Assembly (NCBI RefSeq): GCF_018882405.1
Contig: NZ_JACVOO010000013.1
Location: 1-58,618 of the forward strand
DNA from: Polynucleobacter sp. 31A-FELB
GTDB lineage: Bacteria; Pseudomonadota; Gammaproteobacteria; Burkholderiales; Burkholderiaceae
DNA: 58,618 nt
Direction: 5' to 3'
Both the position numbers and the translations under genes were made by a program. A model generated the notes under the pieces. That model had not been told where the DNA came from. It was given only the letters and a program-made list of their open reading frames with translations, and ran no database searches. Position 1 is the stretch's first letter; the number at the start of each line of letters is the position of its first letter. Shown piece after piece: positions 18,027 to 26,023 of the stretch.

Positions 18027-18054
18027 ATAAGTGGTTGCTATAGCAACCACTTAT
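18027..18054 (+). repeat. 28-bp perfect palindrome after array unit 5
   Basis: ATAAGTGGTTGCTA joined to TAGCAACCACTTAT with no spacer. It stands where the other units carry the TTCG terminator. The RNA would form a strong hairpin, but the T run is poor (TCTTGCTTG), so its role as a terminator is uncertain. A dimeric protein site is possible. Confidence 0.8.
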
Positions 18055-18072
18055 CTTGCTTGCAAGAAGGCT

Positions 18073-18180
18073 ATTAACAAACCCGATTTAAATTGTTTAT
18101 TCATGCGAAATTTACGCCACAAAAACTAATATAGAGCCTATGAATTATCGCAGTGATAGTTCGCGACTAAGGAGAATTAA
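18073..18180 (+). promoter_or_regulatory. Shared leader, copy 6
   Basis: Keeps ATTAACAAACCCGATTTAAATTG, TTATTCATGCGAAA and the hairpin, here AATTATC (18143-18149) / GATAGTT (18155-18161), then AAGGAGAATTAA. The middle block is diverged, with TATAGAGCC in place of TATATGGG. Confidence 0.7.
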
Positions 18181-18798
18181 ATGAGCACTATTTTTCATTA
18201 CACAAAAGGTTATAACTTGTTTGATATTTTGATGTCACAAGAAATTAAAACAGAGGCAGTTACTGGGGTAAGGTTGCACCCTTCGGTAACTAATTTTTCT
18301 TGGTTTACAGCAGAAGAGCGTTTTCCAAGAACTGCATTACCTCACGTTCCAAAAATGCCAGAAACAAATCTTCAACTACATTTGGGCACAGAAAAACCTC
18401 ATGTTGACATGCTAAAGCTAGCAGGCTATGTCGGTGGCATCTGGCGTTTTAAATTCAATAGATCTGAATTTAAATCTATTAAAACTTGGATTGGTAGCTA
18501 TCATCGTCAGAAGTTACTTAAGTCACCCATTGGTAAAATCAATGAGATGGTTGCTAAGAAGGCAGGTGATAAGCAAGAGTTATGGTTTATTTCACCTAAA
18601 GCTGTTTCCATCGCTGGCATGACTTTGCAACAACTAACACCGCAAGGTTGGGTGGATAGAGCTGATTTTAAGAATCAGGGCGGGATTGTTGTTGTGGCTG
18701 ATGCTGGAAAAGCTGATATTTCTAAGATCATGACTGATAGTTATCTTCAGCGAATCAAGATGGGGATGCCGGTGCTTGAATTCCCTATTGCAGCTTAA
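18181..18798 (+). CDS. Array unit 6: HYT-motif protein, possibly ADP-ribosyltransferase-like
   Basis: The N-terminus IFHYTKGYNLFDILMSQEI followed by a VWFT-like NFSWFTAEERFP segment resembles small bacterial proteins that begin (Y/F)HYT-x6-I and end the block with WFS/WFT, some of which have an ART-like fold. The downstream GGIWRFKFNR and LWFISPKAVSIAGM strands would fit. I cannot place the catalytic glutamate with confidence, so enzyme activity is not claimed. It is a single gene behind leader copy 6 and the last gene before the tRNA fragment that ends the island. Confidence 0.5.
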   Translation: MSTIFHYTKGYNLFDILMSQEIKTEAVTGVRLHPSVTNFSWFTAEERFPRTALPHVPKMPETNLQLHLGTEKPHVDMLKLAGYVGGIWRFKFNRSEFKSIKTWIGSYHRQKLLKSPIGKINEMVAKKAGDKQELWFISPKAVSIAGMTLQQLTPQGWVDRADFKNQGGIVVVADAGKADISKIMTDSYLQRIKMGMPVLEFPIAA

Positions 18799-18878
18799 TT
18801 GCTTACACACTTACTTACACACCGAGTCTCACCAACGCTAGACCCTTGTATTTACTACGGTCAATTTGGTTCTCTGTT

Positions 18879-18923
18879 CTCATAATCCTTTGGTCCCAGG
18901 TTCAAGTCCTGGTGGGCCCACCA
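18879..18923 (+). mobile_element. Attachment-site scar: 3' 45 bases of tRNA-Ile2(CAU)
   Basis: CTCATAATCC matches the anticodon arm with CAT. Then come the variable loop, a T arm CCAGG-TTCAAGT-CCTGG, the acceptor strand TGGGCCC, discriminator A and CCA. The E. coli tRNA-Ile2 has the same CTCATAATC context. The 5' half (acceptor, D arm) is missing: the 30 bases upstream do not pair with TGGGCCC. A tRNA 3' end without its 5' half is the usual product of tyrosine-recombinase integration. No intact copy lies in this window. Confidence 0.75.
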
Positions 18924-18931
18924 GAAATGCA

Positions 18932-18961
18932 AACCCTCATCAGAAATGGTGAGGGTTTTGT
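18932..18961 (+). terminator. Terminator behind the tRNA fragment
   Basis: AACCCTCA (18932-18939) pairs with TGAGGGTT (18950-18957), followed by TTGTCTTTT. It probably belonged to the original tRNA gene and marks the start of host DNA. Confidence 0.75.
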
Positions 18962-19356
18962 CTTTTGAGCGCTAATTTGCCTAACTAGTAGGGTTTAAGT
19001 TGCATCAAGCTCCTGGACCAAGATGTCAATTCAAGAAACGACCTTCTGGCTCTACCTTAAGGGGTAGAAAAGAATATGACTGCGGTAGTAGGAGTTTGTC
19101 GCAAACGAATGATCTGGGCCGCAGTTTGTCTGGGCGGTTGTATTGATATTTGGTAACGTGGTGAAGGGTGGCGTGAATAGACATGTTCAAAGTCTATGAG
19201 TGCACCAATATGCAGAATTATTGCAGTGCACACTAATAGTGCTAAAAATGGGTTTACGCCCAAAATTGGGTAGAAGTGGTCAAAAACTGGGCATTTCGGA
19301 ATTATCAGTACAGGCAGAGGGAATAAGTTGTAGTTGCACCCTTACCGAAAGTTGAT

Positions 19357-20016
19357 ATGTCCAAGCCAACCACCCTGACAATCAGTAGCAAAAATTACTC
19401 CTCATGGTCGCTGCGTGGCTGGCTCATGATGAAGTTTTCTGGTTTGAAGTTCACCGAAATCCAGGTGGCGCCTGATGATGTTGATAACCGCGCTGAATTA
19501 TTACTGTTGTCACCATCAATTTTGGTTCCCCGCTTAGATCATGATGGTTGCAAGGTTTGGGATACCTTGGCAATAGGCGAGTATCTCAATGAGTTAAATC
19601 CAAAAGCCCATTTGCTTCCAAAAGATCCTGTAGCTCGAGCGCACTGCCGCTCCATTTGTGGCGAGATGCACTCTGGATTTTCTGCTCTGAGAGCTTCTTT
19701 GCCAATGAACATCAAGGCCAAATTTGATTCCTTCAAAGTTTGGTCAAAGGCGCAGATTGATATCAATCGTGTTTTAGTGATTTGGCAAGACTGCCTCTCT
19801 ACTTACGGTGGACCTTTTCTATTTGGGAATGAGCCCACTCTTGCTGACGCTATGTTTGCGCCAGTAGTTACCAGATTCCTGACTTACAACGTTGAGTTGG
19901 ATAAATCTTGCCAGGATTACTGCAAGCACATCATGGCTTTGCCGGAGATGAAGGAATGGGTGATGGGCGCCCTTGAAGAACCCGATGACATCGAAGAACT
20001 TGAAGTGGAGTTTTAA
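19357..20016 (+). CDS. Glutathione S-transferase family protein
   Basis: An N-terminal thioredoxin-like domain carries ISSKNYSSWSLRGW, where a Ser near residue 12 can activate glutathione, and the cis-Pro region VPRLDHDG. WDTLAIGEYL marks the glutathione-contact helix. An all-helical C-terminal domain has the usual ADAMFAPVVTRF core. Length 219 is normal. It lies two bases before the cupin gene and starts a forward run of four or five genes ending in PHB depolymerase. The physiological substrate is not known. Confidence 0.88.
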   Translation: MSKPTTLTISSKNYSSWSLRGWLMMKFSGLKFTEIQVAPDDVDNRAELLLLSPSILVPRLDHDGCKVWDTLAIGEYLNELNPKAHLLPKDPVARAHCRSICGEMHSGFSALRASLPMNIKAKFDSFKVWSKAQIDINRVLVIWQDCLSTYGGPFLFGNEPTLADAMFAPVVTRFLTYNVELDKSCQDYCKHIMALPEMKEWVMGALEEPDDIEELEVEF

Positions 20017-20018
20017 TC

Positions 20019-20459
20019 ATGAAAACACCTACAGCATTCAAAAGTGATACGCAATTTTCACATGTAAAACCAGGTGATACGCAGTTTTTGCCTGGTGGTC
20101 TGAGAGACTTCTTTCTATATCGCGATTTAGGTGTAGCTAAGGCTACCAACGGGAAAGTTATTGCACACCTGGTAAAGGCAAACAAACCACCAGTCAATGG
20201 AACGGGCTGGCACTATCACGTAGCTGAGTTTCAGATTGTGGTGATGACAAAGGGTTGGGCGCGATTTATGTATGAAGATAAGCCAACCTTAGTTGAGGCT
20301 GGAGATGTTGTTCATCAAATGCCCGGCATAGTGCATTACCTCTATGACTACTCACCAGATATGGAATACATGGAAATCGTAGGCCCTGCAGACTTTGGCT
20401 CTATACCTGTAGAGATTGGGCCTGCAGAAGTCCCTGGAGTCACACCATGGAAATACTAA
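20019..20459 (+). CDS. Cupin domain protein
   Basis: A single small beta-barrel of 146 residues. The metal-binding motif is partly visible as GTGWHYHVAEFQIVV (motif 1) and PGIVHYLYDY (motif 2). Motif 1 keeps the two His and a Glu. The C-terminus ends in VTPWKY. It is probably cotranscribed with the GST. The next gene starts within its last codons. Function may be as a dioxygenase-like or sugar/acid isomerase-like enzyme, or as a sensor; the sequence does not decide. Confidence 0.82.
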   Translation: MKTPTAFKSDTQFSHVKPGDTQFLPGGLRDFFLYRDLGVAKATNGKVIAHLVKANKPPVNGTGWHYHVAEFQIVVMTKGWARFMYEDKPTLVEAGDVVHQMPGIVHYLYDYSPDMEYMEIVGPADFGSIPVEIGPAEVPGVTPWKY

Positions 20460-20785
20460 AAACCCATAACCCGCTGACCTCAGATTTTGCCGTGTTGTTT
20501 CAGCGGATTATGAATCTTTCCCAAGAGCTTGATAGCATGCGTGAACATTATCGCAAGCTCTATCAAAGGATTGAGTCTGGCGAGATTGGAGTTGAAGATG
20601 GTAGCCCGCCCGATCTTCTAAAAGAATTCAACGTTGCTGGTTTTGTGCACCTCTCGATTGTTGCTGCGCGTTCTGCGCAGACGGCAGCCATTATTGCTAA
20701 TGATGTTTCTTTAAGTCGTGTATTTGATCCTTCCTTGAAAGATTACGAACGCGCGTTTCGCCATATAGAAAGTAGGTCGAGCTAA
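20447..20785 (+). CDS. Hypothetical helical protein upstream of phaZ (112 residues)
   Basis: Not recognised. It is predicted to be almost fully helical, with heptad-like spacing around residues 15-45 (FQRIMNLSQELDSMREHYRKL). It overlaps the cupin stop by 13 bp and shares one base with the PHB depolymerase start, so it is tightly coupled to both. It could be a granule-associated or regulatory partner of PhaZ; that rests only on position. Confidence 0.65.
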   Translation: MEILKTHNPLTSDFAVLFQRIMNLSQELDSMREHYRKLYQRIESGEIGVEDGSPPDLLKEFNVAGFVHLSIVAARSAQTAAIIANDVSLSRVFDPSLKDYERAFRHIESRSS

Positions 20786-22002
20786 TGATGTACCGCGCTT
20801 ATCAAGTCTTTGCAAATTTGCATAACCCGATTCGTTTATTTGCGAGCGCTTCTGAACGTGTGTCCAATAATTGGTTTGGTAACTTTACGCTCAATCCCAT
20901 GCAAAGATTAGCTGCTCATTATGAACAAATCTCCTTATTAGGTTTTACGCACACAAGACCAGACTTTAAGATTAAAGAGGTGGTTGATTCTCTAGGTGAA
21001 AGCAAGATAGTCTCTGAAGAGGTTTTGCATTCCACTCATTTTTGTAATTTAGTGCGTTTTAAGAAGAGTGGGGTAGAGGGTCAACCAAAGATATTATTGG
21101 TAGCCCCGATGTCAGGACACTTCGCAACCTTACTTGCGGGAACAATTAAAACGCTACTCAAAGACCATGAGGTTTATGTCACAGATTGGTTAAATATTCG
21201 AGATGTTCCAGTGAGTTGTGGGGAGTTTGATTTTGACTCCTATATTGAACACATTATTCAATTCTTGGAATACATTGGTCCTGGCACTCATTTAATGGCT
21301 GTTTGTCAGCCAACGGTTGCCTGCCTGGCTACAACTGCCATTATGTCGGAGGATAAAAACTCTTGCGTGCCAGCAAGTCTCATTCTGATGGCGGGCCCGA
21401 TTGATGTAAATCAGAGTCCCACCAAGGTAAATGAATTGGCTACCAGTAAACCAATTTCATGGTTTGAAGAGAGGTTAATTGGCATCATTCCCAATCAATT
21501 TAGCGGAGTGGGGCGCCGCGTTTACCCAGGATTTTTACAGCTGATGGCGTTTATGAGTATGAATCCAGAGCGCCATGCAGATTCATTTAAAAAGCTTTAC
21601 GAATATCGCGTTAATGGTGATAACGAAAAAGCGGATGTAATTCATGATTTTTATGAAGAGTATTTCGCCATCATGGATCTCTCTGGACCATTCTATCTAG
21701 AGACGATACGTAAAGTTTTTCAGGATTGTGATTTGCCTAATGGCAGGCTGACTTATCAAGGTCGTTTAGTAAACCCCAAGGTGATTAAGAAAACATTCTT
21801 ACTTACGGTTGAAGGTGAGCGTGATGATATTTGTGGCATAGGGCAGACCTTAGCAGCCCAAGACCTTTGTAGTGGCTTGCCTGGCTATATGAAATCTCAT
21901 CATTTGCAAGCTGGCGTTGGTCATTACGGCGTCTTTAATGGCAAGCGTTGGGACACCCAAATTTATCCGGTAGTACGTAATATTATTCAATCATCGCTAT
22001 AA
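20785..22002 (+). CDS. phaZ: Intracellular poly(3-hydroxybutyrate) depolymerase
   Basis: Mobilises storage PHB in the cytoplasm. It matches the Ralstonia PhaZa1 type: no signal peptide, a start like MYRAYQVFANLHNPIRLFA, a nucleophile Cys at residue 174 in MAVCQPTVA instead of a lipase-box Ser, VAPMSGHFATLL around the oxyanion region, and a late GVGHYGVFNGKRW with the catalytic His. Length 405 is typical. The start may be this ATG or the next one (20788). Confidence 0.93.
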   Translation: MMYRAYQVFANLHNPIRLFASASERVSNNWFGNFTLNPMQRLAAHYEQISLLGFTHTRPDFKIKEVVDSLGESKIVSEEVLHSTHFCNLVRFKKSGVEGQPKILLVAPMSGHFATLLAGTIKTLLKDHEVYVTDWLNIRDVPVSCGEFDFDSYIEHIIQFLEYIGPGTHLMAVCQPTVACLATTAIMSEDKNSCVPASLILMAGPIDVNQSPTKVNELATSKPISWFEERLIGIIPNQFSGVGRRVYPGFLQLMAFMSMNPERHADSFKKLYEYRVNGDNEKADVIHDFYEEYFAIMDLSGPFYLETIRKVFQDCDLPNGRLTYQGRLVNPKVIKKTFLLTVEGERDDICGIGQTLAAQDLCSGLPGYMKSHHLQAGVGHYGVFNGKRWDTQIYPVVRNIIQSSL

Positions 22003-22017
22003 GAGTGGAGGGAATCA

Positions 22018-22229
22018 TGAAAGTATTCGTTACCAGAAAAATCATGGCAAGAAGACGCTGCAATGACGGAACCGACAAAGGTTGCAGCTCTTTGACTCCG
22101 GGTCAATACTCCGCTAATAAAACCAATGATGGCGCATTGGAGATTTTGCAGTCCAGTGGCGAGCCACTATATCTCCTTCCATTTATCTGGTGGGAAAGAA
22201 TGGAAATGGGTGAGATTATGATTTCTTAA
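22018..22229 (+). CDS. Small hypothetical protein, 70 residues
   Basis: Starts at ATG 22018 behind GGAGGGAATC, 15 bp after phaZ, so it may be the last gene of that operon. The N-terminus is basic (KVFVTRKIMARRRCNDG). No family is recognised. The 170 bp after it have no frame of note. Confidence 0.5.
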
Positions 22230-22350
22230 TAGGGCGTCATGATGAAAGAGCACCACATTATCTTCCACAATAAAGCGCTATCCTTTATTTCCTATAAACG
22301 CATTACTAGTAACACTCATCAATATTAAGTAAAAATTCTTTGAAATAGAT

Positions 22351-22376
22351 AAAACGCCTCCATACGGAGGCGTTTT
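22351..22376. terminator. Bidirectional terminator
   Basis: Perfect 11-bp stem AAAACGCCTCC / GGAGGCGTTTT with an ATAC loop, between the forward phaZ run and the reverse amidase gene. Confidence 0.9.
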
Positions 22377-22399
22377 GAGGATCTTGCAAGTAAATTAAA

Positions 22400-23542
22400 T
22401 CACTTAAGTAATAGTTGATTGCCATTGAGGTTGCTATTTGCATTCAGTTCCTTGAATGAAACCACTTTAGTTTCCTTAACCTCTTTTAACTTATTCAAGT
22501 CAAACTGGGTGAAATTAAATGCATTAATCGTACGAATCATGAATAAATTTCGGGATAAGTCCTTCAGCACTACGAAGTAAGTCGACTCTGACGAGCTCCC
22601 CTTAGCACCAAGAGCTGCGCTTGCTGCATTTGGGTTGTCAATCGTAATTCCCTTAGGCCTATCAAAATTATTCAGCACGTGACTCAGTGTTAAAAATGCT
22701 TGATCTGGTGTTGACGCTTTTTCGGCAAAATTTGAGTAGTAGGCGGCCTTAACAAATCGTCCAATTGAAGTATTGGGGTTTGGCAAAGATGCCAATGCGC
22801 CGCCGGAATCAACGGCAGTGACATTGAGTTTATTAAACTTACCTGAATTTTTATCAACATTGCTGAGGTAAGCAAAGTTATTCATGTTAGTGAGATGCCA
22901 AGGAAACGGAGGCTCGTTAGTCATTACTCCGACGGGATTGTCATAAATATTCATCTTCCCATCATTCCATTCGACGACAACTGCTCCACCAGATTTATCG
23001 TAGATAGCATAGTGAACTGGGGTAATCAAATTGCCATAAACTGGGAGTCGAGGAAGCCAAACCTCTACCTCTTTATTTTTAATTGCCTGTTTTAATTGCT
23101 CTACAGTTTGGAAGTTTCCTAACGCCCAAGTCGGAAAATCAAGAATAGATAAAGTTTGTGATGCGGGAACAGTAATTGTAGTTTCTGTATTTAATGTATA
23201 GAAATTTGCGGTGATGGACATACCTTGATCATTGGCGCCTTCATGGACTGTATCCTGTTTGGTATTTGCCAACATGCCTTTTAATGTGGCGGATAAAATC
23301 CCATATTTGGTATTGAAGGTTTTTCCTTGTTTGCCATCAGGTGTAGCGGACTCAATTCGAGTTCCGGCTGGCCAATAGGTTAGTGCATCTGGTTGCTGGT
23401 ATGGAAACTCGTTTGCTCTACCTTGATAAACGTTTCCATTTTTATCTGTAATTGCTAATACTGTGCATGCGTATGAATTAACGATAGAACATGCAAGTAA
23501 GCATGAGGCCATCATTACATTAAATAAATTTTTAGCTTTCAT
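22400..23542 (-). CDS. Choloylglycine hydrolase family Ntn amidase, exported (paralog 1)
   Basis: Linear-amide C-N hydrolase related to penicillin V acylase and bile salt hydrolase. A 25-residue signal peptide ends NSYA and is followed at once by C26, so signal peptidase cleavage would itself expose the N-terminal nucleophile. Other family marks are the G-R pair in YQGRANEF, VMTNEPPFPWHLTN with a catalytic Asn, and LSHVLNNFDRP near the C-terminus. Length 380 is normal. GAGGAG precedes the ATG. Gram-negative members often cleave N-acyl homoserine lactones; the substrate here is unknown. Confidence 0.87.
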   Translation of the reverse strand: MKAKNLFNVMMASCLLACSIVNSYACTVLAITDKNGNVYQGRANEFPYQQPDALTYWPAGTRIESATPDGKQGKTFNTKYGILSATLKGMLANTKQDTVHEGANDQGMSITANFYTLNTETTITVPASQTLSILDFPTWALGNFQTVEQLKQAIKNKEVEVWLPRLPVYGNLITPVHYAIYDKSGGAVVVEWNDGKMNIYDNPVGVMTNEPPFPWHLTNMNNFAYLSNVDKNSGKFNKLNVTAVDSGGALASLPNPNTSIGRFVKAAYYSNFAEKASTPDQAFLTLSHVLNNFDRPKGITIDNPNAASAALGAKGSSSESTYFVVLKDLSRNLFMIRTINAFNFTQFDLNKLKEVKETKVVSFKELNANSNLNGNQLLLK

Positions 23543-23851
23543 TGCTACTCCTCTTTAAGGTGCTAATAGGTTATGTGTATCCTATAAAATAAACCCAACT
23601 GCTTCTATTAGCCCTACAGCTAATAATTATTCAATCGAGTTGTGTACCAAATATGAATTATCAATTTGCAGAAAGTTTTTGAAAGTGCGCCCCCGATTAA
23701 CTGCATGGCATGGGTCAAATCTGGTTAATTTATTAAGTCAGTCTAGAAGGTAATAATGGGGGCCAATAAATGTCAGATATGACGTTCAGAAGGCTTCTAA
23801 AAAGCTTTCTTATTCTGCGATTTGTTTTAATTCAACAAAAAAGGATTTTCT
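23543..23851. other. Divergent intergenic region between two amidase genes
   Basis: These 309 bp separate two divergent amidase genes and should hold both promoters. I see no gene, hairpin or clear operator; the stretch is AT-rich. Confidence 0.5.
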
Positions 23852-24856
23852 ATGTGTACTAGAGCCGTTTATCTTGGTGACAATAATTTAGTTATTACTG
23901 GACGCTCAATGGATTGGGGCGAAGATATGCATAGCGATCTTTGGCTATTTCCAGCAGGTATCGCGCGTAATGGCTCCTGCGGCGCAGGTTCACTAGAGTG
24001 GACTTCAAAATATGGCAGCGTAGGAGTGTCTGGCTACAACATTGGAACCACAGATGGGGTCAATGAAAAAGGTTTAAATGGAAACTTACTTTACCTAGCG
24101 GAATCCAATTATGGCGAGCTAAACGGTAAGGCACCTATTTCTATTACGATGTGGTTGCAGTATGCCTTGGATAACTTTGCCACTGTAGCGGAGGCGGTTG
24201 CAGGGTTACAAGCAGAGCCTTTTAGGCTTAAATCTCCTGTTCTGCCAAATGGCCGCGCTGCTAGTTTGCACCTCTCGCTTTCTGATTCCAGCGGTGACTC
24301 CGCAATCTTTGAATACGTAGATGGAATCTTGACAATTCATCACGACAGAAAATATCAAGTGATGACGAATTCGCCAATCTTTGAGCAGCAGTTGGCTATC
24401 AATGGATATTGGGAGAACATTGGCGGTAGTGTTTTCTTGCCGGGCACGATTAGCGCTGCAGATCGCTTTGCCAGAACCTCTTATTTTATTGGCATCATTC
24501 CAAAGTCCGTTGATAAAAATTATATTTCTGCCGTCCCAGAGCAAAAAATGCAATACCAAGGGGTAGCTTCTGTATTAGGTGTGATGAGAAGTATTGGCGT
24601 GCCGCTAGGAATCACCACACCAGATAAGCCCAACATCTCATCTTCTATTTGGCGCACAGTAACTGATCATCAAAATATGATTTATTACTTTGATTCGGCG
24701 ACCACACCAAATACCTTCTGGGTGGAATTAAAAGATATGGACTTTTCAAAAGGGGCGTCAGTCAAGAAGTTGGCAGTCGCTGGAGGTAAATACTACGCTG
24801 GCAATACCGCTAGTCAGTTTGTGCCAACGGAGCCATATGCTTTTGGGGCGGCTTAA
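23852..24856 (+). CDS. Choloylglycine hydrolase family Ntn amidase, cytoplasmic form
   Basis: The protein begins MCTRAVYLG, so removal of Met leaves Cys2 as the N-terminal nucleophile and no signal peptide is needed. ITGRSMDWGEDM holds the conserved Arg and Asp. VMTNSPIFEQQL carries the Asn, and GVMRSIGVPLGIT is the typical late block. Closest in layout to penicillin V acylase-like enzymes of the YxeI type. Length 334. AAAAAAGGATTTTCT precedes the ATG. It is a single gene. It differs clearly from the three exported paralogs nearby and probably arose separately. Confidence 0.88.
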   Translation: MCTRAVYLGDNNLVITGRSMDWGEDMHSDLWLFPAGIARNGSCGAGSLEWTSKYGSVGVSGYNIGTTDGVNEKGLNGNLLYLAESNYGELNGKAPISITMWLQYALDNFATVAEAVAGLQAEPFRLKSPVLPNGRAASLHLSLSDSSGDSAIFEYVDGILTIHHDRKYQVMTNSPIFEQQLAINGYWENIGGSVFLPGTISAADRFARTSYFIGIIPKSVDKNYISAVPEQKMQYQGVASVLGVMRSIGVPLGITTPDKPNISSSIWRTVTDHQNMIYYFDSATTPNTFWVELKDMDFSKGASVKKLAVAGGKYYAGNTASQFVPTEPYAFGAA

Positions 24857-25068
24857 TCAGTAATTTAAAGCTACCTTTGTAAACTGACTCTACTGCTGAG
24901 TGCATTGACAGGCTAATGATTTGGAATGTAAGGTGGCTTTAACTATTGAAATTAATTTGTATTGAAGCTGATAACTAAATATCATAAATACCTGTGTAGC
25001 CTGCTGAACTTCAAAATGAGTTACGCAGACCTATATTCATTACCCCTTTTACTTTTGGTCAAAAAATT

Positions 25069-25755
25069 ATGACTGCTGTTGCCATTACTAGCTTTATAGC
25101 CGTGTTTGCCGCCTTGTTTCCGGTGATTAACCCCCTGGGTGACGGGCCGATTTTCTTGAATATGGTGCAAGCCTGCTCTGAGGGTGTGAGAAAAAAATTG
25201 GCTCTTAGCGTGAGTATTAATTGTTTTTTTATTTTGCTTGGGTCGATGCTGATTGGGCCTCAGCTACTGCTATTTTTTGGAATATCGTTACCGGCATTAA
25301 AGATTGCAGGCGGTTTAGTTGTGATAGCGATGGGTTGGAATCTCCTGAATCAAAAAAGTTCATCTCCCAAAGACGGTACTAGTGGGGCAGGAATAACTGA
25401 TGAAACTGCTGGTAGCAGTGCATTTTTCCCTTTAGCAATGCCATTGACGGTTGGTCCTGGATCAATTGCAACAGCTATTTCACTGGTAGCTGGCCATATC
25501 GATGATGGAGGCTTTAATTTTATAAAGGCAGCTCCAGCGATAGCTGGGGCTCTGCTTGCTTTAATTGCACTATCGCTTGTTATCTATTACGTCTACGCCC
25601 AGTCATCTAAGCTGCAAGCACTATTAGGCGTTAATGGAACCAATGTGCTTGCACGTTTCTTTGCTTTCATTTTGCTTGCTATTGGAGTGCAAATTTTCTT
25701 GGGTGGCATTGAAGGATTTACGGGGCAAGTGTTTAAGACATTCTCTATCCATTAA
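25069..25755 (+). CDS. MarC family integral membrane protein
   Basis: Six predicted membrane helices over 228 residues. The N-terminal FAALFPVINPLGDGPIFL and the central FFPLAMPLTVGPGSIAT repeat are the MarC/YhgN (UPF0056) signatures. The role is unresolved; the old link to multiple antibiotic resistance is not supported for E. coli MarC. It stands as a single gene with a hydrophilic linker (SSSPKDGTSGAG) between helices three and four. Confidence 0.88.
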   Translation: MTAVAITSFIAVFAALFPVINPLGDGPIFLNMVQACSEGVRKKLALSVSINCFFILLGSMLIGPQLLLFFGISLPALKIAGGLVVIAMGWNLLNQKSSSPKDGTSGAGITDETAGSSAFFPLAMPLTVGPGSIATAISLVAGHIDDGGFNFIKAAPAIAGALLALIALSLVIYYVYAQSSKLQALLGVNGTNVLARFFAFILLAIGVQIFLGGIEGFTGQVFKTFSIH

Positions 25756-26023
25756 TTCATTTGCTTAGCTAGGCAAGCCCCGCTGTCAGCAGTGCTCGAT
25801 ATGAGTGCGTTATCGGCCATAAAAAAGGGCTCTACCTTTGGTATAAGCCCAGCGTGAATGTTAGCCCTCGAAGAAGGTGTTTAAAGACTCACTTGTCGAA
25901 CAGTCCGGCCTTGGCGAAACATATTGCCATCAGAGAAAACATTGTTCCGTTGACGATTATTTTTTTTTGATGTAAATTACTTACTAAATTTATTACCTTT
26001 TTTGTTAATACGGAGGATTTATT

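Larger units (their letters stand above)
18799..19356. other. Island right boundary region without a supported gene
   Basis: Contains the tRNA fragment at 18879-18923 and its terminator. Farther right lies a short inverted repeat, TCTACC-TTAAG-GGGTAGA (19053-19070). A reverse-strand open frame (19057-19263) with a hydrophobic start lacks an ATG and a ribosome site. Confidence 0.5.

Noticed and set aside
14635..18180. Shared leaders as integron attC sites or a CRISPR array
   Set aside because: The repeats are about 100-112 bp, spaced by whole genes, carry ribosome sites and lack the inverse core sites of attC; spacing and length exclude CRISPR.
19057..19263. Reverse-strand frame with a hydrophobic start near the island border
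   Set aside because: It has no ATG, no ribosome site and overlaps the region upstream of the GST gene. Composition looks almost coding, so it may be a decayed remnant, but I cannot support a gene.
25790..25860. GGGCT/AGCCC hairpin after marC
   Set aside because: The loop is long and no T run follows, so it is not convincing as a terminator.
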